From Pimelobacter simplex (GTDB lineage Bacteria > Actinomycetota > Actinomycetes > Propionibacteriales > Nocardioidaceae), in NCBI RefSeq assembly GCF_900114845.1, contig NZ_FOUK01000003.1, positions 558,001-622,000 on the forward strand: 64,000 bases of DNA. Direction: 5' to 3'. Shown here one piece after another: positions 47,260-56,655 of the stretch. Made by a program: the position numbers and the translations under genes. The stretch's first letter is position 1. The number at the start of each line of letters is the position of its first letter. The notes below the pieces were generated by a model. The model was not told the DNA's origin, searched no databases, and saw only the letters and a program-made list of their open reading frames with translations.

Positions 47260-48266
47260 GCGCGTTCGTCCGGCTGCTCCGCGTCGAGCTCCTGCGCCTG
47301 GTACGACGGCGCGCGGTCCTGGTGCTCCTGGTGGGCGCGGTCGCCGTGCCCGTGGTGATGGGGGTCGCGGTCACGCTCAACACCCGGCCGCCGTCCGCTG
47401 CCGCGGTCGCCGACGCCGAGCGTCAGGTCGAGCAGGAGCTGCAGTCGTCCTGGTACGCCGAGTCGCGCGCGCAGTGCACCGAGAACCCGTCGGAATTCGG
47501 CATCGACAGCACCGACGCCGGCGAGATCGAGCGGCAGTGCACGCAGCAGCTCGAGCCCACCATCGACTCCTACCTGTGGCACCAGGAGCTGAGCCTCGCC
47601 TCGGAGTCCACCGAGGGCACCGGCGTCGCGCTGGTGGTGATCCTGGCACTGCTGATGATGGTGCTCGGCACGACGTTCACCGGCCACGACTGGGCCAGCG
47701 GATCGGTCAGCAACCAGCTGCTCTTCGAGCCGCGCCGGGTCCGGGTGTGGGGCGCGAAGGCGATCGTCGTCACGGGCAGTGCTCTCGTGCTGTCGGGGGT
47801 GCTGCTGTCGGCGTACTGGATCGGGCTCAATGCCGTCGCCGCCTCGCGCGACCTGCCCTCGGGAGGCGCCGTCCTGGTCGACTGCCTGCAGATGGGCGGG
47901 CGTGGTGCCGGGGTCGTCGCCGCGGCCGCACTGTGCGGCTTCGCCCTCACCATGCTCTTCCGCAGCACGGTCGCGACGCTCGGCATCCTCTTCGGCGTCG
48001 CGCTCGTCGGCGGTGTCGTGCTCGCGGTGCTCGGGGTGTCCGGACGGTTCGACCCGGCACTCAACACGCTCGCGGTCGTCGCCGACGGCGCGACGTACTA
48101 CGTCGACGCGCCGTGCCCGCCTGAGCAGGGCATCGACCTGGAAGGCGGCTACTGCTCCGAGGAGCGGACCCTCTCGTTCGCGGCCGGCGCGGCGTACACC
48201 GGGACGGCGGTCGGCGCCTCGGCGCTCCTGTCGGTGCTGTGGTTCCGGCGGCGCGACGTGCCGTGA
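47256..48266 (+). CDS. ABC transporter permease (ABC-2 type)
   Basis: 336 residues. One TM at the N-terminus (VLVLLVGAVAVPVVMGVAVT), a ~100-residue extracytoplasmic loop with two Cys (SRAQCTEN, IERQCTQQ), then five more TM segments including ALVVILALLMMVLGTTFTG and FGVALVGGVVLAVLGV. This matches the ABC-2 exporter membrane subunit. Translationally coupled to the ATPase. The loop cysteines may form a disulfide. Substrate not deducible. Confidence 0.88.
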   Translation: MSAFVRLLRVELLRLVRRRAVLVLLVGAVAVPVVMGVAVTLNTRPPSAAAVADAERQVEQELQSSWYAESRAQCTENPSEFGIDSTDAGEIERQCTQQLEPTIDSYLWHQELSLASESTEGTGVALVVILALLMMVLGTTFTGHDWASGSVSNQLLFEPRRVRVWGAKAIVVTGSALVLSGVLLSAYWIGLNAVAASRDLPSGGAVLVDCLQMGGRGAGVVAAAALCGFALTMLFRSTVATLGILFGVALVGGVVLAVLGVSGRFDPALNTLAVVADGATYYVDAPCPPEQGIDLEGGYCSEERTLSFAAGAAYTGTAVGASALLSVLWFRRRDVP

Positions 48267-48289
48267 GGGGGGCGGAGTAGGCTGCTCGG

Positions 48290-49225
48290 GTGAGCGCAAC
48301 ACCCGAGGGACGCAAGCTCCTCCGCCTCGAAGTCCGCAACGCCGAGACCCCGATCGAGCGCAAGCCGTCGTGGATCAAGACCAAGGCGAAGATGGGTCCC
48401 GAGTACACCGCGCTGCAGAAGCTGGTGAAGTCCGAAGGACTCCACACCGTCTGCCAGGAAGCCGGCTGCCCCAACATCTTCGAGTGCTGGGAGGACCGCG
48501 AGGCCACCTTCCTCATCGGCGGCGACCAGTGCACCCGACGCTGCGACTTCTGCCAGATCGACACCGGCAAACCCCAACCCCTCGACCGCGACGAACCCCG
48601 CCGCGTCGCCGAATCCGTGCAGACCATGGGCCTCAAGTACGCCACCATCACCGGCGTCGCCCGCGACGACCTGCCCGACGGCGGCGCCTGGCTCTACGCC
48701 GAGACCGTCCGCGCCATCCACTCACTCAACCCCGACACCGGCGTCGAGAACCTCATCCCCGACTTCAACGGCCACCCCGACCTCCTCACCGAGGTCTTCG
48801 ACTCCCGCCCCGAGGTCCTGGCCCACAACGTCGAGACCGTGCCGCGGATCTTCAAGCGCATCCGCCCCGCCTTCCGCTACGAACGCTCCCTCGACGTCCT
48901 CACCCAAGCCCGCACCTTCGGCCTGGTCACGAAGTCGAACCTGATCCTCGGCATGGGCGAGACCCGCGACGAGGTCTCCCAAGCCCTGCGCGACCTCCAC
49001 GAAGCAGGCTGCGAGCTGGTCACCATCACCCAGTACCTGCGCCCCAGCCCCCGCCACCACCCCGTCGAGCGGTGGGTCAAGCCCGAGGAGTTCGTCGAGC
49101 TCGCCACCGAGGCCGAGGAGATCGGCTTCGCCGGAGTCCTGTCCGGACCCCTCGTCCGTTCGTCGTACCGCGCCGGACGTCTGTATCGTCAGGCGATGGC
49201 CGCCCGCGACGCTGCGACGGTCTGA
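48290..49225 (+). CDS. lipA: Lipoyl synthase LipA
   Basis: 311 residues from GTG 48290. Two iron-sulfur clusters are encoded: the auxiliary motif [12 protein letters not shown] and the radical [11 protein letters not shown] motif, plus [29 protein letters not shown], and the C-terminal [12 protein letters not shown]. It inserts two sulfur atoms into octanoyl groups attached by LipB. It lies 23 bp after the ABC permease, possibly in the same transcript. Its targets are the E2 protein encoded at 41 kb and glycine cleavage H protein. Confidence 0.95.
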   Translation: MSATPEGRKLLRLEVRNAETPIERKPSWIKTKAKMGPEYTALQKLVKSEGLHTVCQEAGCPNIFECWEDREATFLIGGDQCTRRCDFCQIDTGKPQPLDRDEPRRVAESVQTMGLKYATITGVARDDLPDGGAWLYAETVRAIHSLNPDTGVENLIPDFNGHPDLLTEVFDSRPEVLAHNVETVPRIFKRIRPAFRYERSLDVLTQARTFGLVTKSNLILGMGETRDEVSQALRDLHEAGCELVTITQYLRPSPRHHPVERWVKPEEFVELATEAEEIGFAGVLSGPLVRSSYRAGRLYRQAMAARDAATV

Positions 49226-49261
49226 CGTTCTGAACCACGGCCGAGGAGATTGCAGCACCCC

Positions 49262-49975
49262 ATGACGAACACTCCCGTCGACCCGTCCACGATGAGCCGC
49301 CGCCGGCAGATCCTCGAGACCTACAAGATGTCTCGCGAGGTCGACCCGGCGATCCGCTGGTGGATGCTCGGCTCCTTCGTCCTCTTCGGCGGACTGGGCT
49401 TCGCGCTCTTCCACTTCGTGCTGCCCGGCGACGGCGCCTTCAAGATGGTCCTGACGGTCATCGGCACCCTGCTCATCGGCCTGCTCGCGCTGATGATCGT
49501 CTTCGGCCGCCGCGCGCAGAAGGCCGCGTTCAAGCGCCTCGACGGCCAGGTCGGCGCCGCGGCCCGCGCGCTCACCATGCTGCGCCGCGGCTGGGTGATC
49601 GAGGAGGTCGTCGGCTTCACCAAGCAGCAGGACATGGTCCACCGCGTGGTCGGCCCTCCGGGCATCGTCCTCGTCGGCGAGGGCAACCCCGCCCGGCTCA
49701 AGGCGCTGCTGACCAGCGAGCACAAGAAGCACGAGCGGGTCGCCGGCGACTACCCCGTGCACGACGTCATGGTCGGCACCGGCGAGGGCCAGGTCCCGCT
49801 GACCAAGCTCGTGCGCCACGTCCAGAAGCTCGGCCGCCAGGTCAAGCCGGCCGAGATCACCGAGATCCGCCAGCGGCTGCGGGCGCTCGACGCGCAGCGC
49901 CCCAAGGTGCCGCTCCCCCGTGGCCCGGTCCCGACCTCGATGAAGGGCATGCGCGGCAACCTGCGCGGTCGCTGA
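49262..49975 (+). CDS. DUF4191 family membrane protein
   Basis: 237 residues from ATG 49262; a TTG at 49250 sits too close to GGAGA. Two TM segments (residues ~35-80: MLGSFVLFGGLGFALFHFVL and VLTVIGTLLIGLLALMIVFG) are followed by a cytoplasmic domain ending in a basic tail. DUF4191 is actinobacterial, of unknown function, and nearly always next to lipA and an RDD gene, as here. Convergent with the RDD gene, gap 26 bp. Confidence 0.88.
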   Translation: MTNTPVDPSTMSRRRQILETYKMSREVDPAIRWWMLGSFVLFGGLGFALFHFVLPGDGAFKMVLTVIGTLLIGLLALMIVFGRRAQKAAFKRLDGQVGAAARALTMLRRGWVIEEVVGFTKQQDMVHRVVGPPGIVLVGEGNPARLKALLTSEHKKHERVAGDYPVHDVMVGTGEGQVPLTKLVRHVQKLGRQVKPAEITEIRQRLRALDAQRPKVPLPRGPVPTSMKGMRGNLRGR

Positions 49976-50001
49976 GCCCCTGACTCTTCTGCGCGCCCTG
50001 G

Positions 50002-50433
50002 CTACTTGACCAGGGTGCGCAGCGTCGCGAAGGTGACGGTCGACGTCCCGGCGGCGAGGTCGTGGAGCCCACGGCCGTCGTTGCGGAACACCAGCGGCGG
50101 GATGACGAGCCCGATCATGATCTGCCGGATCAGCACCTTGATCGGGTTGAGCCGGTGCAGGTGCCCGTCGGCCGGGACGACGCACAGGCCGGTCAGCAGC
50201 TTGCCGATCGATCCCCCGGCCAGCCAGGTCAGCAGCGTCGACTCGACGATGTAGACGGGCAGCACGAGGATCGAGGCGACCGAGCCGGCCTTCGTGTACT
50301 CGTCGAGACCGAAGACCAGGACGACGGCCAGCGTGCAGAGCAGCCAGTCGACCAGCAGGGCGGCGATGCGGCGCCCCCAGGAGGCGGTCTCGAAGGACGA
50401 CAGGTCGGGGCGCTTCGCGGTCGGGGACGGCAC
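50002..50433 (-). CDS. RDD family membrane protein
   Basis: 143 residues from GTG 50433. The RDD motif region is WGRRIAALLVDWLLCTLAVV (Arg-Asp pattern), with three TM segments, GGSIGKLLTGLCVVPADGHL and a C-terminal DLAAGTSTVTF. RDD proteins are poorly understood; some take part in transport or in insertion of partners. The gene belongs to the conserved actinobacterial lipA-DUF4191-RDD-glnA neighbourhood. The divergent gap to the type III glutamine synthetase holds a GlnR-type box. Confidence 0.88.
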   Translation of the reverse strand: MPSPTAKRPDLSSFETASWGRRIAALLVDWLLCTLAVVLVFGLDEYTKAGSVASILVLPVYIVESTLLTWLAGGSIGKLLTGLCVVPADGHLHRLNPIKVLIRQIMIGLVIPPLVFRNDGRGLHDLAAGTSTVTFATLRTLVK

Positions 50434-50490
50434 GGCCGCAAGCGTAGGCGAGCCACCGACGTGACGGGCACCACACCCGTCGCGGACCTT

Positions 50491-50506
50491 GTTACATCCC
50501 CGAAAC
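50491..50506 (+). promoter_or_regulatory. GlnR-type operator upstream of type III glutamine synthetase
   Basis: GTTAC-ATCCCC-GAAAC matches the actinobacterial GlnR consensus gTnAC-n6-GaAAC exactly. A second half-matching unit follows after 6 bases (GCAAC at 50513, degenerate). It lies about 100 bases before the ATG at 50603. Nitrogen-limitation control is inferred from the motif. Confidence 0.75.
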
Positions 50507-50602
50507 ATGAGGGCAACGGCCGGAGGTCTTCTCGTCCGTAGCGTCTCGCTCCGAACACCGATCCGAGGGATGCGCCCGGCGCGCCCCGTGCGAGGAGCAG
50601 AG

Positions 50603-52783
50603 ATGACCGCGAACGCCGTCCGCCTGGCCGCCATCAAGGACGCCCAGTCCTTCGAGGGCCCGGCCCCCTTCTTCGATGTCGCCGAGAAGACCGGCGAGAT
50701 CTTCGGGGCGAACGTCTTCTCGCTCGCGGTCATGCAGAAGCGGCTGCCGAAGGCGGTCTTCAAGTCCGTCGCGGCGACCATCCAGAACGGCGAGAAGCTC
50801 GACCCGGCCGTCGCGGACCTCGTCGCCGCCGCGATGAAGGACTGGGCGATGGAGCGCGGCGTCACGCACTACGCGCACGTCTTCTACCCGCTGACCGGCC
50901 TGACCGCCGAGAAGCACGACTCCTTCCTCGAGCCGGTCGGCGACGGAACGGCGATCTGGGAGTTCTCCGGCAAGACCCTGATCCAGGGCGAGCCCGACGC
51001 GTCGTCCTTCCCGAACGGCGGCATCCGCGCGACGTTCGAGGCGCGCGGCTACACCGGCTGGGATGTCCAGTCGCCGGCGTACATCCTCGAGAACGCCAAC
51101 GGCAACACCCTCTGCATCCCCACGATCTTCGTGTCGATGACCGGCGAGGCGCTCGACCACAAGACGCCGCTGCTGCGCTCGCAGGCCGCGATGGCCGCGC
51201 AGGCCCAGCGGGTGCTCGCGCTCTTCGGGCACCAGGACATCGACAACGTCGTGTCGTACTGCGGGCCCGAGCAGGAGTACTTCCTGATCGACTCGAGCTT
51301 CGTCAACGCGCGCCCCGACCTGCTCAACGCCGGCCGGACCCTCTTCGGCGCGAAGCCCCCCAAGGGCCAGGAGTTCGACGACCACTACTTCGGCGCGATC
51401 CCCGAGCGGGTCCTCGCGTTCATGCACGACACCGAGCGCGCGCTGTTCAAGCTCGGCATCCCCGCCAAGACCCGGCACAACGAGGTCGCTCCCGGCCAGT
51501 TCGAGATCGCGCCGGTGTTCGAGCGCGCCAACCTGGCCTCGGACCACCAGCAGCTGCTGATGAGCACCTTCCGCTCGATCGCCAAGCAGCACGGCATGGA
51601 GTGCCTCTTCCACGAGAAGCCGTTCGCCGGCGTCAACGGCTCGGGCAAGCACGTCAACTTCTCGTTCGGCAACGGCAACCAGGGCAACTTCCTCAACCCG
51701 GGCGACAACCCCCACGACAACGCGCAGTTCCTGGTCTTCTGCGCCGCGATCATCCGCGCCGTCCACCTGCACGGCGGACTGCTGCGGCTCACCGTCGCGT
51801 CGGCCGGCAACGACCACCGCCTGGGCGCCAACGAGGCCCCGCCGGCGATCATCTCGATCTTCCTCGGCGACCAGCTCGCCGACGTCTTCGACCAGATCGC
51901 CAAGGGCGGCGAGGCGACGAGCTCCAAGCAGCGGGGCATCCTGTCGGTCGGCGTCGACACCCTGCCCGACCTGGCCAAGGACGCCGGCGACCGCAACCGC
52001 ACCTCGCCGTTCGCGTTCACCGGCAACCGCTTCGAGTTCCGCGCCGCGGGCTCCAACCAGACGGTCGCCGCCCCGATGGTCATCATCAACACGATCATGG
52101 CCGAGGCGCTCGACTTCGCCGCGACCGAGATCGAGGCCGCCGTCGCCGATGGCTCCGACTTCAACGACGCCGTCGCGGCGCTGCTGAAGAAGATCATCGA
52201 GCAGCACGGGGCGGTCATCTTCAACGGCAACGGCTACTCCGAGGAGTGGCACGCCGAGGCCGAGCAGCGCGGCCTGAAGAACCTCCGCACCACGGTCGAC
52301 GCCCTCCCCGAGTGGCTCACCCCCGAGTCGAAGGAGCTCTTCTCGACGTACGGCGTCTTCAGCGAGGCCGAGCTCGAGTCGCGCTACGAGGTCGGCGTCG
52401 AGCAGTACGTCATGACCGTCGGCGTCGAGGCGAACCTGACCTCCGAGGTCGCCCGCACCATCGTGCTCCCGACCGCGCTCCGCTACCAGACCGAGCTCGC
52501 CCAGAACGTCGCCGCCCTCAAGGCCGCCGGCATCGAGGCCGACCTGACCACGCTCCAGAGCGTCTCCGCTCCCCTGGCCGACCTCACCGCGGCCCTCGCG
52601 GCGCTCGACACGGCCATCGCCGGCGCCCACGCGCACTCGGGGATCGCCGAGGCGGCGTACCTGCGCGACGTCGTCCTCACGGCGATGGCCGACGTCCGCA
52701 CCGCGGCCGACGCGCTCGAGGCCGTCGTCGCCGACGACCTGTGGGCGCTGCCGACGTACCAGGAGATGCTCTACATCCGCTGA
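50603..52783 (+). CDS. glnN: Type III glutamine synthetase
   Basis: 726 residues from ATG 50603 (GAGGAG upstream; [20 protein letters not shown]). GSIII-specific features: [44 protein letters not shown], and the ATP/ammonia site HVNFSFGN...[16 protein letters not shown]. The length, about 250 residues above GSI, is characteristic. It makes glutamine from glutamate and ammonia as a large hexameric complex without adenylylation. GSIII beside a type I glnA is notable; both are under probable GlnR boxes, so they may be used at different ammonium levels. Confidence 0.93.
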   Translation: MTANAVRLAAIKDAQSFEGPAPFFDVAEKTGEIFGANVFSLAVMQKRLPKAVFKSVAATIQNGEKLDPAVADLVAAAMKDWAMERGVTHYAHVFYPLTGLTAEKHDSFLEPVGDGTAIWEFSGKTLIQGEPDASSFPNGGIRATFEARGYTGWDVQSPAYILENANGNTLCIPTIFVSMTGEALDHKTPLLRSQAAMAAQAQRVLALFGHQDIDNVVSYCGPEQEYFLIDSSFVNARPDLLNAGRTLFGAKPPKGQEFDDHYFGAIPERVLAFMHDTERALFKLGIPAKTRHNEVAPGQFEIAPVFERANLASDHQQLLMSTFRSIAKQHGMECLFHEKPFAGVNGSGKHVNFSFGNGNQGNFLNPGDNPHDNAQFLVFCAAIIRAVHLHGGLLRLTVASAGNDHRLGANEAPPAIISIFLGDQLADVFDQIAKGGEATSSKQRGILSVGVDTLPDLAKDAGDRNRTSPFAFTGNRFEFRAAGSNQTVAAPMVIINTIMAEALDFAATEIEAAVADGSDFNDAVAALLKKIIEQHGAVIFNGNGYSEEWHAEAEQRGLKNLRTTVDALPEWLTPESKELFSTYGVFSEAELESRYEVGVEQYVMTVGVEANLTSEVARTIVLPTALRYQTELAQNVAALKAAGIEADLTTLQSVSAPLADLTAALAALDTAIAGAHAHSGIAEAAYLRDVVLTAMADVRTAADALEAVVADDLWALPTYQEMLYIR

Positions 52784-52804
52784 CCGGGCCCGCCGGCGGG
52801 ATCT

Positions 52805-52842
52805 GTAACACGGCCGAAACAATCCAGTGACGACCGGGAAAC
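52805..52842 (+). promoter_or_regulatory. Perfect double GlnR box upstream of glnA
   Basis: GTAAC-n6-GAAAC (52805-52820), a 6-base spacer, then GTGAC-n6-GAAAC (52827-52842). The two units start 22 bp apart, two helical turns, the classic a-b-a-b arrangement described for GlnR targets in Streptomyces. A possible -10 element TAGGTT follows at 52854-52859. Confidence 0.88.
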
Positions 52843-52898
52843 TGCCCGTTCGGTAGGTTGCTGGGAGTACGCAAGCCACGCGACGGAGGAACGAACGA

Positions 52899-54320
52899 AT
52901 GTTCAACAACAGCGACGAGCTGCTCAAGTTCATCAAGGACGAGGGCGTCGAGATGGTCGACGTCCGGTTCTGCGACCTGCCCGGCGTCATGCAGCACTTC
53001 ACCGTGCCGGTCTCGTCGTTCGACCAGTCGGTCTTCGACGACGGTCTGGGCTTCGACGGCTCCTCGATCCGCGGCTTCCAGGCCATCAACGAGTCGGACA
53101 TGCAGCTCTTCCCCGACCCGACGACGGCGTACATCGACCCGTTCCGCAAGGCCAAGACGCTCAACGTCAACTTCTTCATCCACGACCCGATCACGGGCGA
53201 GGCCTACTCGCGCGACCCGCGCAACATCGCCAAGAAGGCGCTCGCGTACCTCGCCAGCACCGGCATCGCGGACACCGCCTTCTTCGCCCCCGAGGCCGAG
53301 TTCTACATCTTCGACAACGTCCGCTACTCGACGGGCGTCAACGAGGGCTACTACCACATCGACTCCGTCGAGGGCTGGTGGAACTCGGGCAAGGACGACG
53401 GCGAGAACAAGGGCTACAAGACCCGTCTCAAGGGCGGCTACTTCCCCGTCGAGCCCTACGACCACTACAGCGACCTGCGCGCCGACATGGTCAAGAACCT
53501 CGAGCTCTGCGGCCTCCACGTCGAGCGGGCCCACCACGAGGTCGGCACGGCCGGCCAGGCGGAGATCAACTACCGCTTCGACACGCTGCTCAAGGCCGCG
53601 GACGACGTGATGAAGTTCAAGTACCTCATCAAGAACACCGCCTGGGAGCAGGGCAAGTCCGTCACCTTCATGCCGAAGCCCATCTTCGGCGACAACGGCT
53701 CGGGCATGCACGTGCACTCGTCGCTCTGGAAGGACGGCTCGCCGCTCTTCTACGACGAGACCGGCTACGGCGGCCTCTCCGACCTCGCCCGCTGGTACAT
53801 CGGCGGCATCCTGGCCCACGCCCCGGCCCTCCTCGCCTTCACCAACCCGACGGTGAACTCCTTCCACCGCCTGGTCCCCGGCTACGAGGCCCCCATCTCC
53901 CTGGTCTACTCCTCGCGCAACCGCTCGGCGTCCATCCGGATCCCGATCACCGGCAGCAACCCCAAGGCCAAGCGCGTCGAGGCCCGCTTCCCCGACCCGT
54001 CGGCGAACCCCTACCTCGCCTTCTCGGCCCTCATGCTCGCCGGCCTCGACGGCATCCAGAACAAGATCGAGCCGCCCGCCCCGGTCGACAAGGACATCTA
54101 CGAGCTCCCGCCGGACGAGATGGCCGAGATCGCCCAGGTCCCGACCTCCCTCGGCGCCGTCCTCGAGGCGCTTGAGGCGGACCAGGAGTTCCTCACCGCC
54201 GGTGGGGTGTTCACTCCTGACCTGATCGAGACCTGGACGTCGTACAAGCGGGAGCACGAGATCGCTCCGGTGCAGCTGCGACCGCACCCGCATGAGTTCG
54301 AGCTGTACTACGACATCTGA
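52899..54320 (+). CDS. glnA: Type I glutamine synthetase
   Basis: 473 residues, the standard length. [59 protein letters not shown] and [10 protein letters not shown] are family blocks. Tyr401 in [11 protein letters not shown] corresponds to the adenylylation Tyr, so activity is probably also tuned by GlnE. The dodecameric enzyme is the main ammonium-assimilation step. A perfect double GlnR operator lies upstream and a strong terminator downstream. Confidence 0.96.
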   Translation: MFNNSDELLKFIKDEGVEMVDVRFCDLPGVMQHFTVPVSSFDQSVFDDGLGFDGSSIRGFQAINESDMQLFPDPTTAYIDPFRKAKTLNVNFFIHDPITGEAYSRDPRNIAKKALAYLASTGIADTAFFAPEAEFYIFDNVRYSTGVNEGYYHIDSVEGWWNSGKDDGENKGYKTRLKGGYFPVEPYDHYSDLRADMVKNLELCGLHVERAHHEVGTAGQAEINYRFDTLLKAADDVMKFKYLIKNTAWEQGKSVTFMPKPIFGDNGSGMHVHSSLWKDGSPLFYDETGYGGLSDLARWYIGGILAHAPALLAFTNPTVNSFHRLVPGYEAPISLVYSSRNRSASIRIPITGSNPKAKRVEARFPDPSANPYLAFSALMLAGLDGIQNKIEPPAPVDKDIYELPPDEMAEIAQVPTSLGAVLEALEADQEFLTAGGVFTPDLIETWTSYKREHEIAPVQLRPHPHEFELYYDI

Positions 54321-54343
54321 TCAGCGCGGTTCGCTGACCAGCG

Positions 54344-54383
54344 ACGGCGTTTCCGCAGGGCATCTGACCTGCGGAAACGCCGT
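54344..54383 (+). terminator. Intrinsic terminator after glnA
   Basis: A 16-bp perfect stem: ACGGCGTTTCCGCAGG (54344-54359) pairs with 54368-54383 across an 8-base loop, followed by a T-richer stretch (TCGTTGCTTTCC). It lies 23 bases after the glnA stop and sets the left edge of the accessory region. Confidence 0.9.
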
Positions 54384-54402
54384 TCGTTGCTTTCCATCAT
54401 TT

Positions 54403-54588
54403 TCATTGTGCGTGCTCTCGTGCCCCCACGGTGCGCGCCAGCGCGCTCGTTGACCGGACGAGGGCATGACATGGGTACATCCTGAGCGTGAAACCCGGAT
54501 CGGCGTGCCCCAGGTGCTCCGATACGGCCTTGATGCTCGCGCCCTGTTCCAGCCAGGATGCGCACGCGTGTCGGAGTGCGTGCAGTCG
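54403..54588 (-). pseudogene. C-terminal remnant of a tyrosine recombinase (phage-type integrase)
   Basis: On the minus strand the frame reads RLHALRHACASWLEQ then GASIKAVSEHLGHADPGFTL and RMYPCHALV, ending at a TGA (54405-54403). This contains the second catalytic-box residues HALRH (His and Arg), the HLGH His, and the Tyr nucleophile in RMY. A TAA at 54591-54589 stands directly upstream in the same frame, and I see no integrase N-terminal or catalytic-core sequence in 54589-54751, which otherwise holds nothing I can name. It is probably the scar of an element that inserted next to the glnA terminator. Confidence 0.8.
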
Positions 54589-54751
54589 TTAGTCGCTATG
54601 TGGGCAGTCTGGCAGCCCGTTCGTGCACATACTCAGGCTTCTGAGAAGTGCTCCTTTGGGCCCCGAAAGTGGCCTTGGTGATCCACGCCGCACTGGTGTC
54701 CGTGCAGTTTGCGGGTGCTGTGTTACGGAGAGCGCACCCGGGTCACGGGCA

Positions 54752-55384
54752 CTAGCTGTTGATCTGGTGTGCGAAGTCCTCGAGGCGCGTTGTGAGTACG
54801 CGAACCCACTTCCGCGGATTCAGTGGGTCGCTGTTGTCGGCGCTTCTGAGAAAGTGCCCTGGACTCGTATGAAGGACTCCACTCAGTGCGGCCGTCGCCA
54901 CTCCCAGCTTGGCCCGCGCATCTTGTGATCCATGCGCGATCGCGTGGCGTACGGCCGCGATGTTCTCGATCTCCGGCTGATTCGCGGTGACCACCGTTTC
55001 GATTGGGCAGGAGTCGAGCCAGCCCGATACCCGATTGATCACGGTCCGTGGGTTGTGCCAGAGCAGGTATGTACGGCTGTTGAATAGAACGGCCCGAGCG
55101 ATCTGCTGCGTTCGAAAGGTGGTAACGCCGGGGGCCGCGAGGGGCGTATAGGTTGGCGTCCCCTTCCCCGCCATCAGCCTCACGCAGCTTGCCTCCAGAT
55201 ACTCCTCCCAGGCCGCGAAGATCCGCAAAAACGCCGCCTCGTACAGCGCCTCGAGCTGCGCGACAGTTAACTGTCGTCGCAGCTGCGACGTGGGCGCGGA
55301 CGCAAGCCACAGTGACTCCGTCGCCGAAATGATGCGGATGCTCTCGTCAACAGACCGCTGAAAAGCCGCCAGTGGTAGCAGCAT
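54752..55384 (-). CDS. HEPN-domain protein, candidate RNase effector
   Basis: 210 residues from ATG 55384; ATG 55423 would overlap the upstream gene by 31 bp. All-helical, with LYEAAFLRIFAAWEEYLEA (residues 47-65) and the HEPN ribonuclease motif R-x4-H: Arg146 to His151 in VRHAIAHG. This arrangement recalls the RiboL-PSP / MAE_28990-like HEPN families. HEPN toxins cleave RNA and are often paired with DUF262 or other partners in defence loci. The upstream DUF262 gene is 8 bp away in the same direction, so both form one unit. Catalysis and toxicity are inference from the motif. Confidence 0.75.
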   Translation of the reverse strand: MLLPLAAFQRSVDESIRIISATESLWLASAPTSQLRRQLTVAQLEALYEAAFLRIFAAWEEYLEASCVRLMAGKGTPTYTPLAAPGVTTFRTQQIARAVLFNSRTYLLWHNPRTVINRVSGWLDSCPIETVVTANQPEIENIAAVRHAIAHGSQDARAKLGVATAALSGVLHTSPGHFLRSADNSDPLNPRKWVRVLTTRLEDFAHQINS

Positions 55385-55392
55385 CGGGAGCC

Positions 55393-56529
55393 CTAGGCGA
55401 CCGAAAGGTCCGCGCGCCGCCATAGCTCATGGAGGCGCGTTCTGCGAGGCGCCAGATTGTCAGTCTGGCCCGCCATCGCACCTAGGAAAATTCGGTCCAC
55501 CGGAGGGACGGACTCGGGACGCGGCTTCGATGCAACCAGCTCGTCAAGAGCTTCCATCGCGTACCACAGCCTCCGAGCCGCCTGCGACGACAGTTCGACC
55601 AGGGGAGACTGTAGATCCCGCTCACGGGGCATGCCGTACATGCGGTGATAGACCGCCCCGAAGAGCGTGTAGAAGAGCACCGGCCTTCGAAACACGGTCG
55701 CGGGCAAAAGCTCCCCCACTGCGTCCGAAATGTTTGCTAGAACGTGCTCGAATCGAAAAACGGCCTCGTCGCGAGACAGCCAGTTCTGGGGCCGGTCGGG
55801 GCTATTAAGTTGCGCCTTGCTCGAGGGCCACCTGGCTGGCTCGTCGCCCCAGGACTCGTCAAGGTTTCGATAAAACTCATCCAAGCTAGTCTTCTTGTCC
55901 TGAAGCCCGTCCAGCTCGAGCGCAAAGAGCTCGCTCGTGAGCTCGGCCTCGCCCATCCGAGCAATGGCACGCTCCGACAGGATCTTGTGCGTTCGCCAGA
56001 ACTCAAGGTGGCGGTATGAAGACTCGTAGACAGCTGTTTTGAACTGCCCGAAGTACTTTCCATTGCGTAGTTCCTGGCGAGACAAGCCTTCGGAGTAAGT
56101 ATTCAACCGCGCGAAGATCTCGAGGACCTCAGGATCGCTTAGACCCTGGTACTGATAGACACTGAACTTGTAGTAAAAGAGCCTGTCGCGCACCTCGGCG
56201 GGAAGCTCGTCTAGAGAGCGCCCAGCCCACTCGGACTGCAGCGCGCGGGACAGCGCAAACCGACCTCCGATGAAGTCGAAAAGCGCTCTGAGGCGCTGCT
56301 GACCGTCAATGATCTCGCGTCTTGTCGACCGCTGACCGGGGCCGATGAGGCGGATATGTAGAGGGGGCACAGGAAACTCACGAAGAATTGAGTCCACGAA
56401 GTACGAGCGCGCCGCCGTCGTCCAGACCGGACGTCGCTGAAACTTCGGACTTAGTTCGAGCTCCCCTTGCTCGTACCACGCGAAGAGGTCGAAGGCGGTA
56501 TAGGTCGTCAGGCCATAGTCGACGGGCAT
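55393..56529 (-). CDS. DUF262 (ParB/Srx-like) domain protein
   Basis: 378 residues. DUF262 signatures: FQRRPVW (residues 30-36) and IDGQQRLRAL (74-83, the DGQQR motif), then FARLNTYSEGLSRQELRNGK. DUF262 is the N-terminal domain of type IV restriction enzymes such as GmrSD and occurs in several defence systems; there it uses nucleotides. The C-terminal half is helical and unfamiliar, with no HNH (DUF1524) motif seen, so the nuclease role may be carried by the HEPN partner. G+C is visibly low: the 60 bases from 56041 are 50%, against 80% in a sample from lhr. Confidence 0.82.
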   Translation of the reverse strand: MPVDYGLTTYTAFDLFAWYEQGELELSPKFQRRPVWTTAARSYFVDSILREFPVPPLHIRLIGPGQRSTRREIIDGQQRLRALFDFIGGRFALSRALQSEWAGRSLDELPAEVRDRLFYYKFSVYQYQGLSDPEVLEIFARLNTYSEGLSRQELRNGKYFGQFKTAVYESSYRHLEFWRTHKILSERAIARMGEAELTSELFALELDGLQDKKTSLDEFYRNLDESWGDEPARWPSSKAQLNSPDRPQNWLSRDEAVFRFEHVLANISDAVGELLPATVFRRPVLFYTLFGAVYHRMYGMPRERDLQSPLVELSSQAARRLWYAMEALDELVASKPRPESVPPVDRIFLGAMAGQTDNLAPRRTRLHELWRRADLSVA

Positions 56530-56538
56530 GCGCGCAGA

Positions 56539-56655
56539 CTACAGACGCTCTGCGCCGCACGAGGACACCTGACACAGCACGCCGAGGAACGCCCCAGCAG
56601 GTAGCGAATCAACGGCAGCGCTTACGAGTTCCGGTAGAAGGTCGTCGTCGGGCAC
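56539..56655 (-). CDS. Possible short ORF leading the DUF262 operon
   Basis: A GTG at 56655 opens 38 codons (VPDDDLLPELVSAAVDSLPA...), stopping 9 bases before the DUF262 start. The same frame is open further upstream to about 56712 with protein-like acidic sequence (HRLAHPEPAVPSINDVPDDD) but no ATG. It may be a small leader protein, the C-terminus of a decayed gene, or chance. No clear ribosome site. Confidence 0.25.
   Translation of the reverse strand: MPDDDLLPELVSAAVDSLPAGAFLGVLCQVSSCGAERL

Noticed and set aside
52788..52800. CCCGCCGGCGGG palindrome after the type III glutamine synthetase as terminator
   Set aside because: A loopless 12-base palindrome cannot form a normal hairpin; it is expected by chance at this G+C.
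54466..54681. 71-codon plus-strand frame after glnA
   Set aside because: It lies antisense to the recombinase remnant, which has recognisable catalytic residues.
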